The notes under the pieces were generated by a model that was not told the origin of the DNA, did no database searches, and saw only the letters and a program-made list of their open reading frames with translations. The translations under genes and the position numbers were made by a program. This document shows positions 52,624 through 61,888 of a DNA stretch of 64,000 bases, in pieces (position 1 is the stretch's first letter; each line of letters starts with the position of its first letter). This DNA is from Pontibacter liquoris (GTDB taxonomy: Bacteria; Bacteroidota; Bacteroidia; Cytophagales; Hymenobacteraceae), in the NCBI RefSeq assembly GCF_022758235.1, contig NZ_JALEBG010000001.1, positions 1,488,001 through 1,552,000 of the forward strand. Direction: 5' to 3'.

Positions 52624-53940
52624 ATGAATTATAAGCCTTTAGCGCTGTACTTTATACTTATAAGCTTTGCTTCCGGCGCTTTTGCCCGGCAGCAGGAACC
52701 GAAGGTGGTCACCATACAGGAGCTCTTTACCATGGCAGAGGAGAACAGCCAGCAGTTGCAGGTGTCGCGGACGGGGATCGAAATAGCCAACCAGCGCCGC
52801 GAAGTAGCCAAAACACAGAAAAGACCCAATCTCACAGCAAGCCTTACCGGAAATTACATTGGCAACGCCCGCATACTGGATACCAACCTGGAGGAAGTAG
52901 CCAGTGTGGAGATGCCGCACTTTGGCAATTCTTTTGCCGTGCAGGCCAGCCAGGTTATTTTTAAAGGAGGCGCCATCAACAAGGCCGTAGAAGCCGCAGA
53001 ACTAAGCCAGCAGGTAGCCCAGCTCACCTTTGAGAAGAACAGAGCCGATATAAAACTGCTGCTCGTGGGCCGCTACGCCGATATGTACCGCCTGCTCAAC
53101 CAGCGCCAAGTATACCAACGCAACATCGATCTGGCCCGGCTGCGGCTGCAGAACATCCAAAACCTGTATAAGGAAGGCATGTTGACGCGCAACGACGTGA
53201 TCCGAAGCGAGCTGCAGATCACCAACCTGAAGATGGCCCTGCAGGAAGTAAACAACAACCTGGCCATTGCCAACCAGCAGCTGCGCCAGATCGTGGGCCT
53301 GCCGGAAAACACGTTCCTTGTTCCCGACTCTTCCTTTATCCAACACTTGCCGCAGGTGCAGCCTTATAATGCTTATCTGGACCAGGCGCTCCACAACTTC
53401 CCCGATATAAAGGCCGGGGAGGTAAACACCGAAATTGCCCGAAAGAACCTGCAGATAGCCAAAGCCGACAAACTGCCAACCATCAGCCTGCAGGCAGGCA
53501 ACTCTGTTATCAGGCCCATCACCAGTTCCAGTCCCGTGCTGGATATGTATGCGCAGGGCTGGAATGCCGGCGTGGGGATTAATTTCAACATCGCCTCGCT
53601 CTATAATGCCAGATATAGCATCGGGGTGGCCCGTGCCCAGGAGCAGCAGCAGCAGGAACTCTTAACGCTGCAACGCCAGAACATCGAAAATGAAGTGCAA
53701 AGTGCCTTTATCAAGCACAACGAGGCCCGGGAACGGAGCGTGAGTTTTGAGCAGGGCGTGCGCCTGGCCAACGAGAACTACCGCATCGTGGAAAAGAAAT
53801 ACCTGGCCAACCTGGCCCTGCTGGCAGACATGCTCGACGCCACCAACGCCAAGCTGGATGCCGAGCTGCAGAAGGCCAACGCCGATGCAACCATTATCTA
53901 TACTTATTACCAATTAGAACGCTTAGCCGGAAACCTTTAA
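52624..53940 (+). CDS. TolC family outer membrane efflux protein
   Basis: 438 residues with a signal peptide (YFILISFASGAFA) and two long coiled-coil halves of the OEP fold (LYKEGMLTRNDVIRSELQITNLK; NARYSIGVARAQEQQQQELLTLQRQNIENEVQSAF). It forms the outer membrane duct of a tripartite pump with the downstream EmrA- and EmrB-like proteins. It is 45 bp after marR and 19 bp before emrA, in a single operon. The order marR-tolC-emrA-emrB is common in Bacteroidota. Confidence 0.93.
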   Translation: MNYKPLALYFILISFASGAFARQQEPKVVTIQELFTMAEENSQQLQVSRTGIEIANQRREVAKTQKRPNLTASLTGNYIGNARILDTNLEEVASVEMPHFGNSFAVQASQVIFKGGAINKAVEAAELSQQVAQLTFEKNRADIKLLLVGRYADMYRLLNQRQVYQRNIDLARLRLQNIQNLYKEGMLTRNDVIRSELQITNLKMALQEVNNNLAIANQQLRQIVGLPENTFLVPDSSFIQHLPQVQPYNAYLDQALHNFPDIKAGEVNTEIARKNLQIAKADKLPTISLQAGNSVIRPITSSSPVLDMYAQGWNAGVGINFNIASLYNARYSIGVARAQEQQQQELLTLQRQNIENEVQSAFIKHNEARERSVSFEQGVRLANENYRIVEKKYLANLALLADMLDATNAKLDAELQKANADATIIYTYYQLERLAGNL

Positions 53941-53959
53941 TAGAAATCACTAAACCACT

Positions 53960-55033
53960 ATGTCACAGGACACTACCGCTCACAAAACACATTCAAAACC
54001 TAAAAAGAGAAAAACCGGCCAGCTTATACTTAACGCTCTGTTGCTGGTAGCCATTGCCGGCGCTTTGCTTTGGGTCGCCGGTTTATACTTCGATTTCAGC
54101 AAAAACGAGATCACAAACGATGCTCAGGTAGAGCAGTTCATCAACCCGCTTAATGCCCGGGTAGGTGGCTACATCGACGAGATCCGCTTTACCGAGCACC
54201 AGCCGGTGAAAAAGGGCGATACGCTGGTAATCATCAACGACAACGAAATACGCATCCAACTGGCACAGGCCGAAGCCGCCTACCTCGATGCGCAGGCCAC
54301 CAAAACCGTCACCAGCTCGAGCGTGAACACCGTGAGCAACAGTATTGCGGTTTCGGAAGCCAACATTGCCGAAGCCCGGGCCCGGCTCTGGAGCGTGGAG
54401 CAGAACTACAAGCGCTACGAAACTCTGCTGAAAGACGAGGCCGTGACGCGCCAGCAATACGAGCAGATGAAAACGGAGTACGATGCGGCCAGGGCCCGCC
54501 TGGCTGCGCTGGAGCGCCAGAAGCAGACTTCGCAGCTTTCTACCAAAGAAGTAAAATCCAGGCTGGCCGTGAACGATGCCAACATCAAACGGGCTGAGGC
54601 TGCCCTGGACATGGCTAAACTGAACCTGAAGTATACCGTCATCACGGCGCCTTATGATGGGGTTATGGGGCGCCGCACCATCCAGGAAGGCCAGCTGATA
54701 CAGCCGGGCCAGGCGCTTGCCAGCATCGTGCGTAGCAACCAGGTATGGGTGGTGGCCAACTACAAGGAAACCCAAACCGGCAACCTGTATGTAGGTCAGC
54801 CCATCGAGATCACGGTGGATGCCATCGAAGGGAAAGTTTTTAAAGGCACGATCAGCGCCATTTCGGAAGCCACGGGTGCCAGGTACTCGGCTGTTCCGGT
54901 AGATAACGCCACCGGTAATTTTGTGAAGGTGCAGCAGCGCATTCCGGTGCGCATTGAGTTTGCCGGAACAGACAAAAAAGACATGGAAATGCTGCGGGCA
55001 GGGATGAACGTAGAGGTAAAGGCCATTTTATAA
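53960..55033 (+). CDS. HlyD/EmrA family membrane fusion protein
   Basis: 357-residue adaptor of an MFS-type pump. A basic N-terminus (HKTHSKPKKRKTG) is followed by one membrane anchor (LILNALLLVAIAGALLWVAGLYF). The lipoyl and coiled-coil region runs from INPLNARVGGYIDEIRF to LNLKYTVITAPYDGVMGRRTIQEGQ, and the barrel domain ends PVRIEFAGTDKKDMEMLRAGMNVEV. It bridges EmrB (inner membrane) to TolC. It ends one base before the emrB start (TAAG-ATG), so translation is coupled. Confidence 0.93.
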   Translation: MSQDTTAHKTHSKPKKRKTGQLILNALLLVAIAGALLWVAGLYFDFSKNEITNDAQVEQFINPLNARVGGYIDEIRFTEHQPVKKGDTLVIINDNEIRIQLAQAEAAYLDAQATKTVTSSSVNTVSNSIAVSEANIAEARARLWSVEQNYKRYETLLKDEAVTRQQYEQMKTEYDAARARLAALERQKQTSQLSTKEVKSRLAVNDANIKRAEAALDMAKLNLKYTVITAPYDGVMGRRTIQEGQLIQPGQALASIVRSNQVWVVANYKETQTGNLYVGQPIEITVDAIEGKVFKGTISAISEATGARYSAVPVDNATGNFVKVQQRIPVRIEFAGTDKKDMEMLRAGMNVEVKAIL

Positions 55034-55034
55034 G

Positions 55035-56612
55035 ATGTCAGAACTAAGAAAAGGGCTTTTTAACGACTGGGTGACCAAGCCACTGGGACTGCTGGTGATC
55101 CTGATCATTACGATAACAGCGCTTACCACCAACGGCCTTTACACGGCCAACATCAACGACATGGTCAGCGGCATGGGCACCATGACCGAATACATGATGA
55201 TGGCCAACTATGCCACTACTATCGGGATGATGGTAGTGTTTCCGCTCCTGATTCAAATAAAAGGTGCTTTTACCAGCCGCAACATTCTCTTTGTCACGCT
55301 GGGTGGTACCCTGCTGCTGTCGCTGTGGTGCGCCGTTACCACCTCGCCGCAGGTACTTATAGGTTGCAACCTGGTAATGGGCGGTTTTAAGATGTTCACC
55401 ATGATGGAAGTGATCGTGCCGATCATGATGATGATCAGCCCGGATGGGAACCGGGGCCGTTTTTATGCCGTGTTTTACCCCGTCAGTATCGCGTTAGGGC
55501 AATTGGGGGCGTACTTCTCTGCCGAGCTTTCCTATGCCTTTGGCTGGCAGTATGTGTATTACTTTATGATGCCGGGCTTATTGCTAAGCTTGCTGCTGGT
55601 AACCGTGTTTTACCACAACGGGCGCACGTCACCGTATGCACCATTTAAAAGCATAGACTGGCAAAGCTTTCTGCTGCTCACTACCTCGCTGATGCTGCTG
55701 AACTATGTGCTGGTCTTTGCGAAGGTAGAAGATTACTTTAGCTATGTTCACATCCAGGGCGCCGCCCTTGGTTTTGTCATTACCTTGTTGCTCTTCATCA
55801 AGCGGCAACTTACTTCCGCGCAACCTTTTCTGAACCTGCGCATACTTCAAATCAGAAATGTATGGGCCAGCCAGGCGATGGTCTTTCTGACAGGGCTGTT
55901 TCTGGCGGCTGGTTCTATTCAAAGCGTGCTCACATCCGGAATTCTCAAGTATAGCGCGCAAACCAATGCCGAACTTAACCTGTGGATGATACCCGGGGTG
56001 ATCGTAGGCGGGCTGCTACTGTTTTTCTGGAACAAGTACGAGCACAACCACAAAGGCATTATTCTGATCGGGTTCGGTGCCTTTGTACTTGGCTATCTGC
56101 TGCTCTACACCAACGTAAACCCGGGCGCAGGCATGCAGGATTTTTACCTGGCAGCGGCACTCCGGGGCTTTGGCATGGTGGTGTTATTTGCGGGGCTGGG
56201 CGTGTACAATGCAGTAGGCCTGCAGATGATGGACATGCTTTCTTCCGGAGCGGTGCTGGTGGTGTTCCGCTCCTTCCTGGGTCCAGCCTTCTTCTCGGCG
56301 CTCATCTCCTTTGGCATGTACCAGGGGCAGGTAGAACACCTCCACCAATTGGCCCAGCACATGGACGTGACCAATACGGCCGTGATGGCGCGGGCTGCTA
56401 CTTCGGGCGGAACTCTGGGACTCTATGGCGCAGCAATGCCACAGGCCGTACTGGTGGCAGCCCGGGAGATGCTCGGTTATGTGGTGATGGCCGGCCTTTG
56501 GATCATGCTCATCGTGTGGTTATTCAGGTTTGGCAAAATGAACCGCCGCCGCCTGGTCAACTGGCGCAAGAAGTGGCGCAGTATTGTGGGCGCACCTGCT
56601 GTTGCAGGGTAG
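55035..56612 (+). CDS. DHA2-type MFS efflux transporter (EmrB-like)
   Basis: 525-residue proton-driven multidrug exporter with about 14 helices. It starts MSELRKGLFNDWVTKPLGLL and has the DHA2 loop ISPDGNRGRFYAVFYPVSIALGQLGAYF. Many helices are Met-rich (MGTMTEYMMMANYATTIGMMVV). The C-terminus is basic (FGKMNRRRLVNWRKKWR). As the last gene of the marR-tolC-emrA-emrB operon it is the pump itself. The compound exported is not evident. Confidence 0.92.
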   Translation: MSELRKGLFNDWVTKPLGLLVILIITITALTTNGLYTANINDMVSGMGTMTEYMMMANYATTIGMMVVFPLLIQIKGAFTSRNILFVTLGGTLLLSLWCAVTTSPQVLIGCNLVMGGFKMFTMMEVIVPIMMMISPDGNRGRFYAVFYPVSIALGQLGAYFSAELSYAFGWQYVYYFMMPGLLLSLLLVTVFYHNGRTSPYAPFKSIDWQSFLLLTTSLMLLNYVLVFAKVEDYFSYVHIQGAALGFVITLLLFIKRQLTSAQPFLNLRILQIRNVWASQAMVFLTGLFLAAGSIQSVLTSGILKYSAQTNAELNLWMIPGVIVGGLLLFFWNKYEHNHKGIILIGFGAFVLGYLLLYTNVNPGAGMQDFYLAAALRGFGMVVLFAGLGVYNAVGLQMMDMLSSGAVLVVFRSFLGPAFFSALISFGMYQGQVEHLHQLAQHMDVTNTAVMARAATSGGTLGLYGAAMPQAVLVAAREMLGYVVMAGLWIMLIVWLFRFGKMNRRRLVNWRKKWRSIVGAPAVAG

Positions 56613-56816
56613 GGTATAGATTTTAGGCCCTTGATCAAAGGAAATAACCTAATCATACAAGCGTGATTGCCTTTAATTATAAACCTTGGTTAGTCAAATA
56701 ATATAAGTATGAGGCTATTATTCAACATATAGTTAGGCTCAGGTAACTTTACTTCTGCAATGAATTTCAGGCACCTGTTAAAAAGTAGAACAACCGATAG
56801 GCATCCTTTCTGAAAT

Positions 56817-56852
56817 AAAAAGCCGCACCATTTTACATTGGTGCGGCTTTTT
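56817..56852. terminator. Bidirectional terminator
   Basis: A perfect 14-bp stem, AAAAAGCCGCACCA paired with TGGTGCGGCTTTTT, 8-nt loop. It lies between the convergent emrB and HIUase genes and has T- and A-runs on both sides. Confidence 0.9.
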
Positions 56853-56881
56853 GATTTTGTGGAACTGATGTATAAATGATG

Positions 56882-57289
56882 TTAATTTCCCCTGTAGGTG
56901 GCGTAACCGTAGGGCGACAACGTGATGGGAACGTGATAATGATCGTTGTCATTTATCTGGAAAACGACTTCGATAAAAGGATAGAAGCTTTCAGTTTTTT
57001 TGCTTTTGAAATAGTCGGCTACTAAAAAGCGAAGCCTGTAAACGCCTTCGTTTTCATTTTTAGTTGGCAGAAAATCTTTGATGCGCCCGTTCTCATCGGT
57101 TACCTTCTTGTCCACCTGCTTCCATACCTGGGTTTTCTTGTCCAGTTTCTCCAGTTCAACCGGAACACCTTTAGCTGGCATGCCTGTAGCAATATCCAGA
57201 ATATGACTCGATAATTGGTAGGGGGTGGTCTGTGCATACGCAACAGTTGTTGCCAGCACAAGCAATACTGCAAAAGCTATTTTTCTCAT
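56882..57289 (-). CDS. Secreted 5-hydroxyisourate hydrolase (transthyretin-like)
   Basis: 135 residues from the ATG at 57289 (a TTG at 57295 is less likely). The signal peptide MRKIAFAVLLVLATTVAYAQ sends it to the periplasm, as in E. coli HiuH/YedX. Catalytic elements are present: LSSHILDIATGMPAKGVPVEL (His), VTDENGRIKDF (Arg), and DHYHVPITLSPYGYATYRGN (His). The C-terminal tetrapeptide is YRGN where HIUases have YRGS, so the last catalytic Ser is Asn. It is 15 bp downstream of the GlcG/HbpS gene on the same transcript and ends near a strong terminator. Confidence 0.88.
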   Translation of the reverse strand: MRKIAFAVLLVLATTVAYAQTTPYQLSSHILDIATGMPAKGVPVELEKLDKKTQVWKQVDKKVTDENGRIKDFLPTKNENEGVYRLRFLVADYFKSKKTESFYPFIEVVFQINDNDHYHVPITLSPYGYATYRGN

Positions 57290-57304
57290 AATCAAAGTAT
57301 AAAG

Positions 57305-57850
57305 TTAGTGTATAAGTATGGCCGCGTCTTCTATAGCCGCAGCTAGTGCGATTTTATGATCATTCTCCGGTCCGCCGCCGCCGGCTATGCCAATGCCGCC
57401 GATCACATGCCCTTTGTACCAGATGGGGCAGCCACCTCCCAGCAGCAACAGCTCCGGGAGGTTAGCCAGGTTATAGGTATCGGCATTTTCCCGGGCACTG
57501 CGGGCCAGCAGCAGGGTGGATGTTTTAGTGGAAAGCGAAGTATACGCTTTTCTTCTGGCGGCTTCGGTGTTGTGCGGCCCTACGCCATTGCCCCGCGAAA
57601 GCATAATGACCTGGCCGGAGGCATCTACAATGGCAATGCTCACGTCTTTGTTCAGGGTCTTGGCAGCTGCCCGGGCGCGGTTTGTCAGTAACATAGCTGC
57701 TTCCAGTGTGAGCTGGTGCGCTTCGGCTACATAGCTGGCCTGCACCGGATCAGCATTGCCTTTTTGTTTTGTGTTCTCCTGCTTACTGGCCTGCGCCAGC
57801 GAAAGCATCGGCATGAACAGGAGTATAAACAGCGTCAGTTTGTAGCTCAT
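57305..57850 (-). CDS. GlcG/HbpS family haem-binding protein
   Basis: 181 residues. The signal peptide (LTLFILLFMPMLSLAQA) is followed by the PF03928 domain: LTLEAAMLLTNRARAAAKTLNKDVSIAIVDASGQVIMLSRGNG, PHNTEAARRKAYTSLSTKTSTLLLARSA, LPELLLLGGGCPIWYKGHVIGGIGIAGGG. Some relatives bind or degrade haem, others have unknown ligands. It is paired with the HIUase gene (15-bp gap) and preceded by a Crp-family gene, which is a reasonable candidate regulator. Confidence 0.9.
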   Translation of the reverse strand: MSYKLTLFILLFMPMLSLAQASKQENTKQKGNADPVQASYVAEAHQLTLEAAMLLTNRARAAAKTLNKDVSIAIVDASGQVIMLSRGNGVGPHNTEAARRKAYTSLSTKTSTLLLARSARENADTYNLANLPELLLLGGGCPIWYKGHVIGGIGIAGGGGPENDHKIALAAAIEDAAILIH

Positions 57851-57911
57851 TATTCTTTTTTACAAAGCTACCGGTGCTATTGGTGAAAAGTATTGCCCTA
57901 AGTCAACGTTT

Positions 57912-58481
57912 TCAGAGCCTGGCTTTTATTCTGCTTAGGGTAGAGGGAGAGAGGCCCAGGTAGGAGGCGGCCATTTTATTGGAAACACGCAACAAAAAAT
58001 CAGGCTGGTGCTGAATAACCCATTTTACTTTTTCCAGCGCATCAAACCCCTGAAAACCGTAAATCCGCTTTTGAGCGGTAATAAAACCCAGTTCCAGAAT
58101 CTGCCTGTAGATAAAGGCAAATGGCGGCACGGTATCCACCAGGTAGTAAAAGTTATCCCTGGAAATTTTGAGGAGCTCGGATCTTTCGATGGTTTGCATG
58201 CATTCGCCGGCGGGCGTTTGGTCGATGAGGCTGGGCAGAGCGGTACCGAAACCGCCTTCGAAGGCAAAGAACCGTGTCGCCTCAGTCCCTTCTTTATTGA
58301 TTGTATAAAGCCGGATGCAGCCTTTATTTACAAAATAATAATGCTGGCAAACGTCGTTGTAATTCAGCAAGAGCTCGTTCCGTTTTGTTTTCAAGGGCTC
58401 GAAACGAGAGCAAATCAATTCCAGCGAGGCATTGTCTATCCTTGTTCTGCTTTTAATAAAGTTTTCTAAAAGGCTGTACAT
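57912..58481 (-). CDS. Crp/Fnr family transcriptional regulator
   Basis: 189-residue protein with a cNMP-binding beta-barrel (LLLNYNDVCQHYYFVNKGCIRLYTINKEGTEATRFFAFEG) and a C-terminal winged-helix segment (NKMAASYLGLSPSTLSRIKARL). It is of the short Bacteroidota type, where the ligand pocket often lacks the cAMP residues. It lies upstream of the HbpS-HIUase pair on the same strand with 61 bp between, so it may regulate them or be co-transcribed. Confidence 0.9.
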   Translation of the reverse strand: MYSLLENFIKSRTRIDNASLELICSRFEPLKTKRNELLLNYNDVCQHYYFVNKGCIRLYTINKEGTEATRFFAFEGGFGTALPSLIDQTPAGECMQTIERSELLKISRDNFYYLVDTVPPFAFIYRQILELGFITAQKRIYGFQGFDALEKVKWVIQHQPDFLLRVSNKMAASYLGLSPSTLSRIKARL

Positions 58482-58818
58482 GGTATTGGTTAGCTCTCTA
58501 CTTCTGAAAGCGATAGCTACTTTCTGTATTTGCTGGTAAACCGTATGCCGGCTTTAATGTTTAAGGATTTGTATAACATGGTGTGATAGCTACCAGATTT
58601 CCTTCCGGTAGCACCCGGATAGCAGCAACGTTACATATTAAAAGCCTTGCTACCTATAAAACGTATATTTAGCCACTAACAGAGCAGCTTTGTTAGCTGC
58701 GTGAACCATTACCTAACCCACGTTAATGAAAGATGGTGCTAGACGGGTACTTGCATCGTATAGACTTGTTTCTCCGAGTTAAGCATTTTGTTAAGTAGAT
58801 ATAGTATACCTTAAATCT
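58482..58818. other. Spacer between divergent crp-like and araC-like genes
   Basis: A 337-bp stretch without a gene. Near its right end TTTTG (58786-58790) precedes TACCTTAA (58807-58814) by about 16 bp, a weak promoter-like pair for the AraC gene. No other structure was noticed. Confidence 0.35.
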
Positions 58819-59667
58819 ATGAAGCAAAAAGATAATTTTCCGGTGCTCGGCATAGAGGAGTTTCAGCCTGGCCTGCAGCAAAATAATGCACTGCAGTTTC
58901 ATCTGATACAAGGAAAGCAGCACATTGGAAAGCCGCACAAGCATGACTTTTTCATGCTGCTTCTGTTTGAGAAAGGGAGCGGAACGCATACCATAGATTT
59001 TAAGCAGTATCAGGTAGGGAATCATCAATTGCACCTGCTATTTCCGGGCCAGGTGCACAGCTGGACTTTAGGAGAAAACACGTTGGCCTATCAGCTCATG
59101 ATCGACCGTCCCGTTTTCGATTTGTTCTCGTCTTCACTGGAGCTTACGTTTGTGCTGTACCAGTGGCAACCGGTCCTTGACCTTTCTCCCGAAACTTTCT
59201 CCAAGCTACAGTATGAGTTTCAGGCGATACAGGCAGAACTGAGTATAACGCCCATACACTGGGACATTGTCAGCCTGAGAAACCGATTGATCGCCCAACT
59301 GGTGAGCCGGGAGGCCGGAAACAGGCACGATTACCTGAAAGTATTCCGCGCTGTGCCGGCGCTTATGCGCTATCATCAGCTGGTAGATGAATATTTTAAA
59401 GTGCAGAAAACCGTAGCCTTCTATGCCGACCAGCTGCACATCTCGGCTAACTACCTGAATATACTTTGCAAAAGGCATCTCCAGGTGCCTGCCCTATTTC
59501 TGATACATAACCGCATCATTCTGGAAGCCAAACGATTGCTCCATGCATCAGAGATGCCCGTCAAAGAAATTGCTTTTGATCTTGGCTTCAGCGACCTGGC
59601 CCATTTTTCCAACTTTTTCAAGAGCAAAACAGGAGTTTCACCGCGGTCCTTCCGGGAACAGTTATAA
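58819..59667 (+). CDS. AraC family transcriptional regulator
   Basis: 282 residues. An N-terminal cupin-like sensor has KPHKHDFFMLLLFEKGSGTHTIDFKQY and HLLFPGQVHSW. The C-terminal double HTH domain has KTVAFYADQLHISANYLNILCKRH and MPVKEIAFDLGFSDLAHFSNFFKSKTGVSPRSFRE. A small-molecule inducer probably binds the cupin. It is followed after 79 bp by the amidohydrolase and ankyrin genes on the same strand, so it is likely their regulator. Confidence 0.93.
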   Translation: MKQKDNFPVLGIEEFQPGLQQNNALQFHLIQGKQHIGKPHKHDFFMLLLFEKGSGTHTIDFKQYQVGNHQLHLLFPGQVHSWTLGENTLAYQLMIDRPVFDLFSSSLELTFVLYQWQPVLDLSPETFSKLQYEFQAIQAELSITPIHWDIVSLRNRLIAQLVSREAGNRHDYLKVFRAVPALMRYHQLVDEYFKVQKTVAFYADQLHISANYLNILCKRHLQVPALFLIHNRIILEAKRLLHASEMPVKEIAFDLGFSDLAHFSNFFKSKTGVSPRSFREQL

Positions 59668-59746
59668 AATTTGCAAGTTTTGGCAGGAACTGCACATCTG
59701 TTTTAAGGATAGGAGGGGCTACCTTTATACTTTAAAAAACTGTACT

Positions 59747-61105
59747 ATGGCGCTACACCCGATAACGCGTAAAGATTTTATCAAAAATTCTGCTATGCTG
59801 CTTGCCGGCAGCAGCCTGGCCTCCTGCACCGGTATGCTGTCAATAGCACAATCGGAGCCTACTAAGCAAGATCAATATATGACTGCCGACAAGATACTTA
59901 CATTTAAAAATGTACGACTTGAAACCGGGTTTGAGTATGAGGAAGGTGAAGTTGTTGCTACCAAAACAGGATTGTTCACCCTGGTGATCAGCGATGGTAA
60001 GATAAAAGCTGTTTTGCCCAATAACCCAACTGCTGACGCCCTGGATGCCCAGGGGCTTCTGCTGCTGCCTTCCTTCAAAGACATGCACATTCACCTGGAC
60101 AAGACCTTTTACGGCGGCCCGTGGCAGGCGCGGCGTAAGAAGAACAGAACGGTGCAGGATATGATCGCCTATGAGCAAGAGGTGCTACCGAAAATGCTGC
60201 AAACATCAACTGAGCGGGCAGAAAAACTGATCGAGCTGTTGCAATCGCATGGGGCAAACTTTGCCAGAAGCCACGTCAACATCGAACCTACTTCCAGACT
60301 CGACTCCCTTAAAAACCTACAGCAGGCCCTTGATACTAAAAAGGATAGCTTTGAAGCTGAGTTGGTCACCTTTCCGCAGCATGGCATCCTGCGTTCAAAA
60401 TCTGAGCAACTGATGAAAGAAGCCGCTGCCATGGGCATTGATTATATAGGTGGCCTGGACCCGGGCGCAATCGACGGCGATATGAAGAAAAGTATGGATT
60501 TTGTGGTGCAGCTGGCATTGGATCACAAAAAAGGCATCGACATACACCTGCACGAAGGCGGAGACTCCGGTCTGAAAACGGTGGAATACCTCATTGATCG
60601 TGTAAATGAGAACCCTGTATTGAAAGGTAAAACCTTCATTAGCCACAGTTTTGTACTTGCCAGGCTTGAAAAGCAAAAGCTGGAAGAAGTGGCTGATAAT
60701 CTAGCCGGCGCCAGAATAGGTATCATTTCCACCATCCCTTTCGGAAATCTGATCATGCCTATCCCGACGCTTTACAAGTATGGCGTAGACGTGCGCACCG
60801 GCAACGACTCTATCATTGACCACTGGAACACTTTTGGTACGGGCAGCATTCTGCAAAAAGCAACTCTGATGGCGCAGCTATATGGTTACTCTACCGAATT
60901 TGAGCTTTCCAGATGCCTGAAACTGGCTACCCACAATATCCTGCCACTCGATGACAAAGGAAACAGGCAATGGCCGCAGGCAGGGGACAAAGCCGACCTG
61001 ATACTGGTAGACGCCAGTTGCTCGGCAGAAGCCGTTTCGCGTGTATCTCCCGTGAGAGCATTGATTCATAAAGGAAATATCGTGTACCAAACGACTACCG
61101 TATGA
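59747..61105 (+). CDS. Amidohydrolase (cytosine deaminase-like), exported lipoprotein
   Basis: 452 residues starting at the ATG at 59747. The longer frame back to 59543 overlaps the AraC gene and lacks family similarity. The N-terminus has RKDFIKNSAMLLAGSSLASC, a signal with a lipobox Cys. The TIM-barrel metal motif is DMHIHLDKTFYG (His114 and His116), followed by SHVNIEP, GIDIHLHEGGD and TFISHSFVLA, with TGNDSIIDHW near the last metal ligand. The D-aminoacylase/cytosine deaminase branch is most likely; substrate unknown. Its stop overlaps the ankyrin start (ATGA). Confidence 0.88.
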   Translation: MALHPITRKDFIKNSAMLLAGSSLASCTGMLSIAQSEPTKQDQYMTADKILTFKNVRLETGFEYEEGEVVATKTGLFTLVISDGKIKAVLPNNPTADALDAQGLLLLPSFKDMHIHLDKTFYGGPWQARRKKNRTVQDMIAYEQEVLPKMLQTSTERAEKLIELLQSHGANFARSHVNIEPTSRLDSLKNLQQALDTKKDSFEAELVTFPQHGILRSKSEQLMKEAAAMGIDYIGGLDPGAIDGDMKKSMDFVVQLALDHKKGIDIHLHEGGDSGLKTVEYLIDRVNENPVLKGKTFISHSFVLARLEKQKLEEVADNLAGARIGIISTIPFGNLIMPIPTLYKYGVDVRTGNDSIIDHWNTFGTGSILQKATLMAQLYGYSTEFELSRCLKLATHNILPLDDKGNRQWPQAGDKADLILVDASCSAEAVSRVSPVRALIHKGNIVYQTTTV

Positions 61106-61767
61106 ACACCTTGCTTCTAATACTTTCATTTTTACTGCTCAATTCCTGCCAAACAGAAACTGCTATGCATACTCCTGCCACACACAACTCCCTGGTGGAG
61201 GCCGTTAATAATAACAGGATAGATGCGGTAGCAGCTGCCCTGAAAAATGGAGCAGACGTGAACGCAACCGATTCACAGAAAAGGTCGCTACTCCTCCTGG
61301 CCACGCACCACAACAACCTGGAAATGGCACAGCTGCTTGTTAAGCACAGCGCTGATGTAAACCAACAGGACGAGATTAAAGATAGCCCTTTTTTATATGC
61401 CGGCGCAGCAGGCTATACGGATCTTGTGAAACTATACCTGGAGAACGGTGCCCGGTTTGATGTCTTTAACCGCTATAACGGCAGCGCCCTGATTCCGGCA
61501 TGCGAGAGAGGGCATCTGGAGGTAGTAAAACTACTGGCTAACACCAAAGGCTTTCCTATTGACCACGTAAACCGCTTGGGTTGGACTGCGCTGATGGAGG
61601 CCGTTGTATTGGGAAATGGTACCAAAACCTATGTAGAGGTAGTACAAACGCTGGTGGATGCCGGCTGCGACATCAACATTCCGGATAAGGATGGGGTAAC
61701 AGCATTGCAGCATGCCCGCAAAATGGGATTCACTGCTATTGCCAGGGTGCTGGAAGAAGCACGTTAA
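61102..61767 (+). CDS. Ankyrin repeat lipoprotein
   Basis: 221 residues. A short lipoprotein signal (LLILSFLLLNSC) is followed by about five ankyrin repeats: SLVEAVNNNRIDAVAAALKNGADVN, SLLLLATHHNNLEMAQLLVKHSADVN, PFLYAGAAGYTDLVKLYLENGARFD, ALIPACERGHLEVVKLL, TALMEAVVLGNGTKTYVEVVQTLVDAGCDIN. The start overlaps the amidohydrolase stop by 4 bp, so the two are coupled and probably meet in the same compartment. Its partner role is unknown; a binding or inhibitor function for the enzyme is possible. Confidence 0.92.
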   Translation: MNTLLLILSFLLLNSCQTETAMHTPATHNSLVEAVNNNRIDAVAAALKNGADVNATDSQKRSLLLLATHHNNLEMAQLLVKHSADVNQQDEIKDSPFLYAGAAGYTDLVKLYLENGARFDVFNRYNGSALIPACERGHLEVVKLLANTKGFPIDHVNRLGWTALMEAVVLGNGTKTYVEVVQTLVDAGCDINIPDKDGVTALQHARKMGFTAIARVLEEAR

Positions 61768-61819
61768 GACTGCTGATTATCCGGTTCAGAACGAACCTTT
61801 ATTAGGTGCTGAAATTAAG

Positions 61820-61855
61820 AAAGGCCGCTATACCTCTTCAAGTATAGCGGCCTTT
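61820..61855. terminator. Bidirectional terminator
   Basis: A perfect 14-bp stem, AAAGGCCGCTATAC paired with GTATAGCGGCCTTT, 8-nt loop. It lies between the convergent ankyrin and esterase genes. The right arm carries another AAGTATA heptamer. Confidence 0.9.
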
Positions 61856-61888
61856 TATGCTAACTCAAACTGATGGCACAATACCCTT

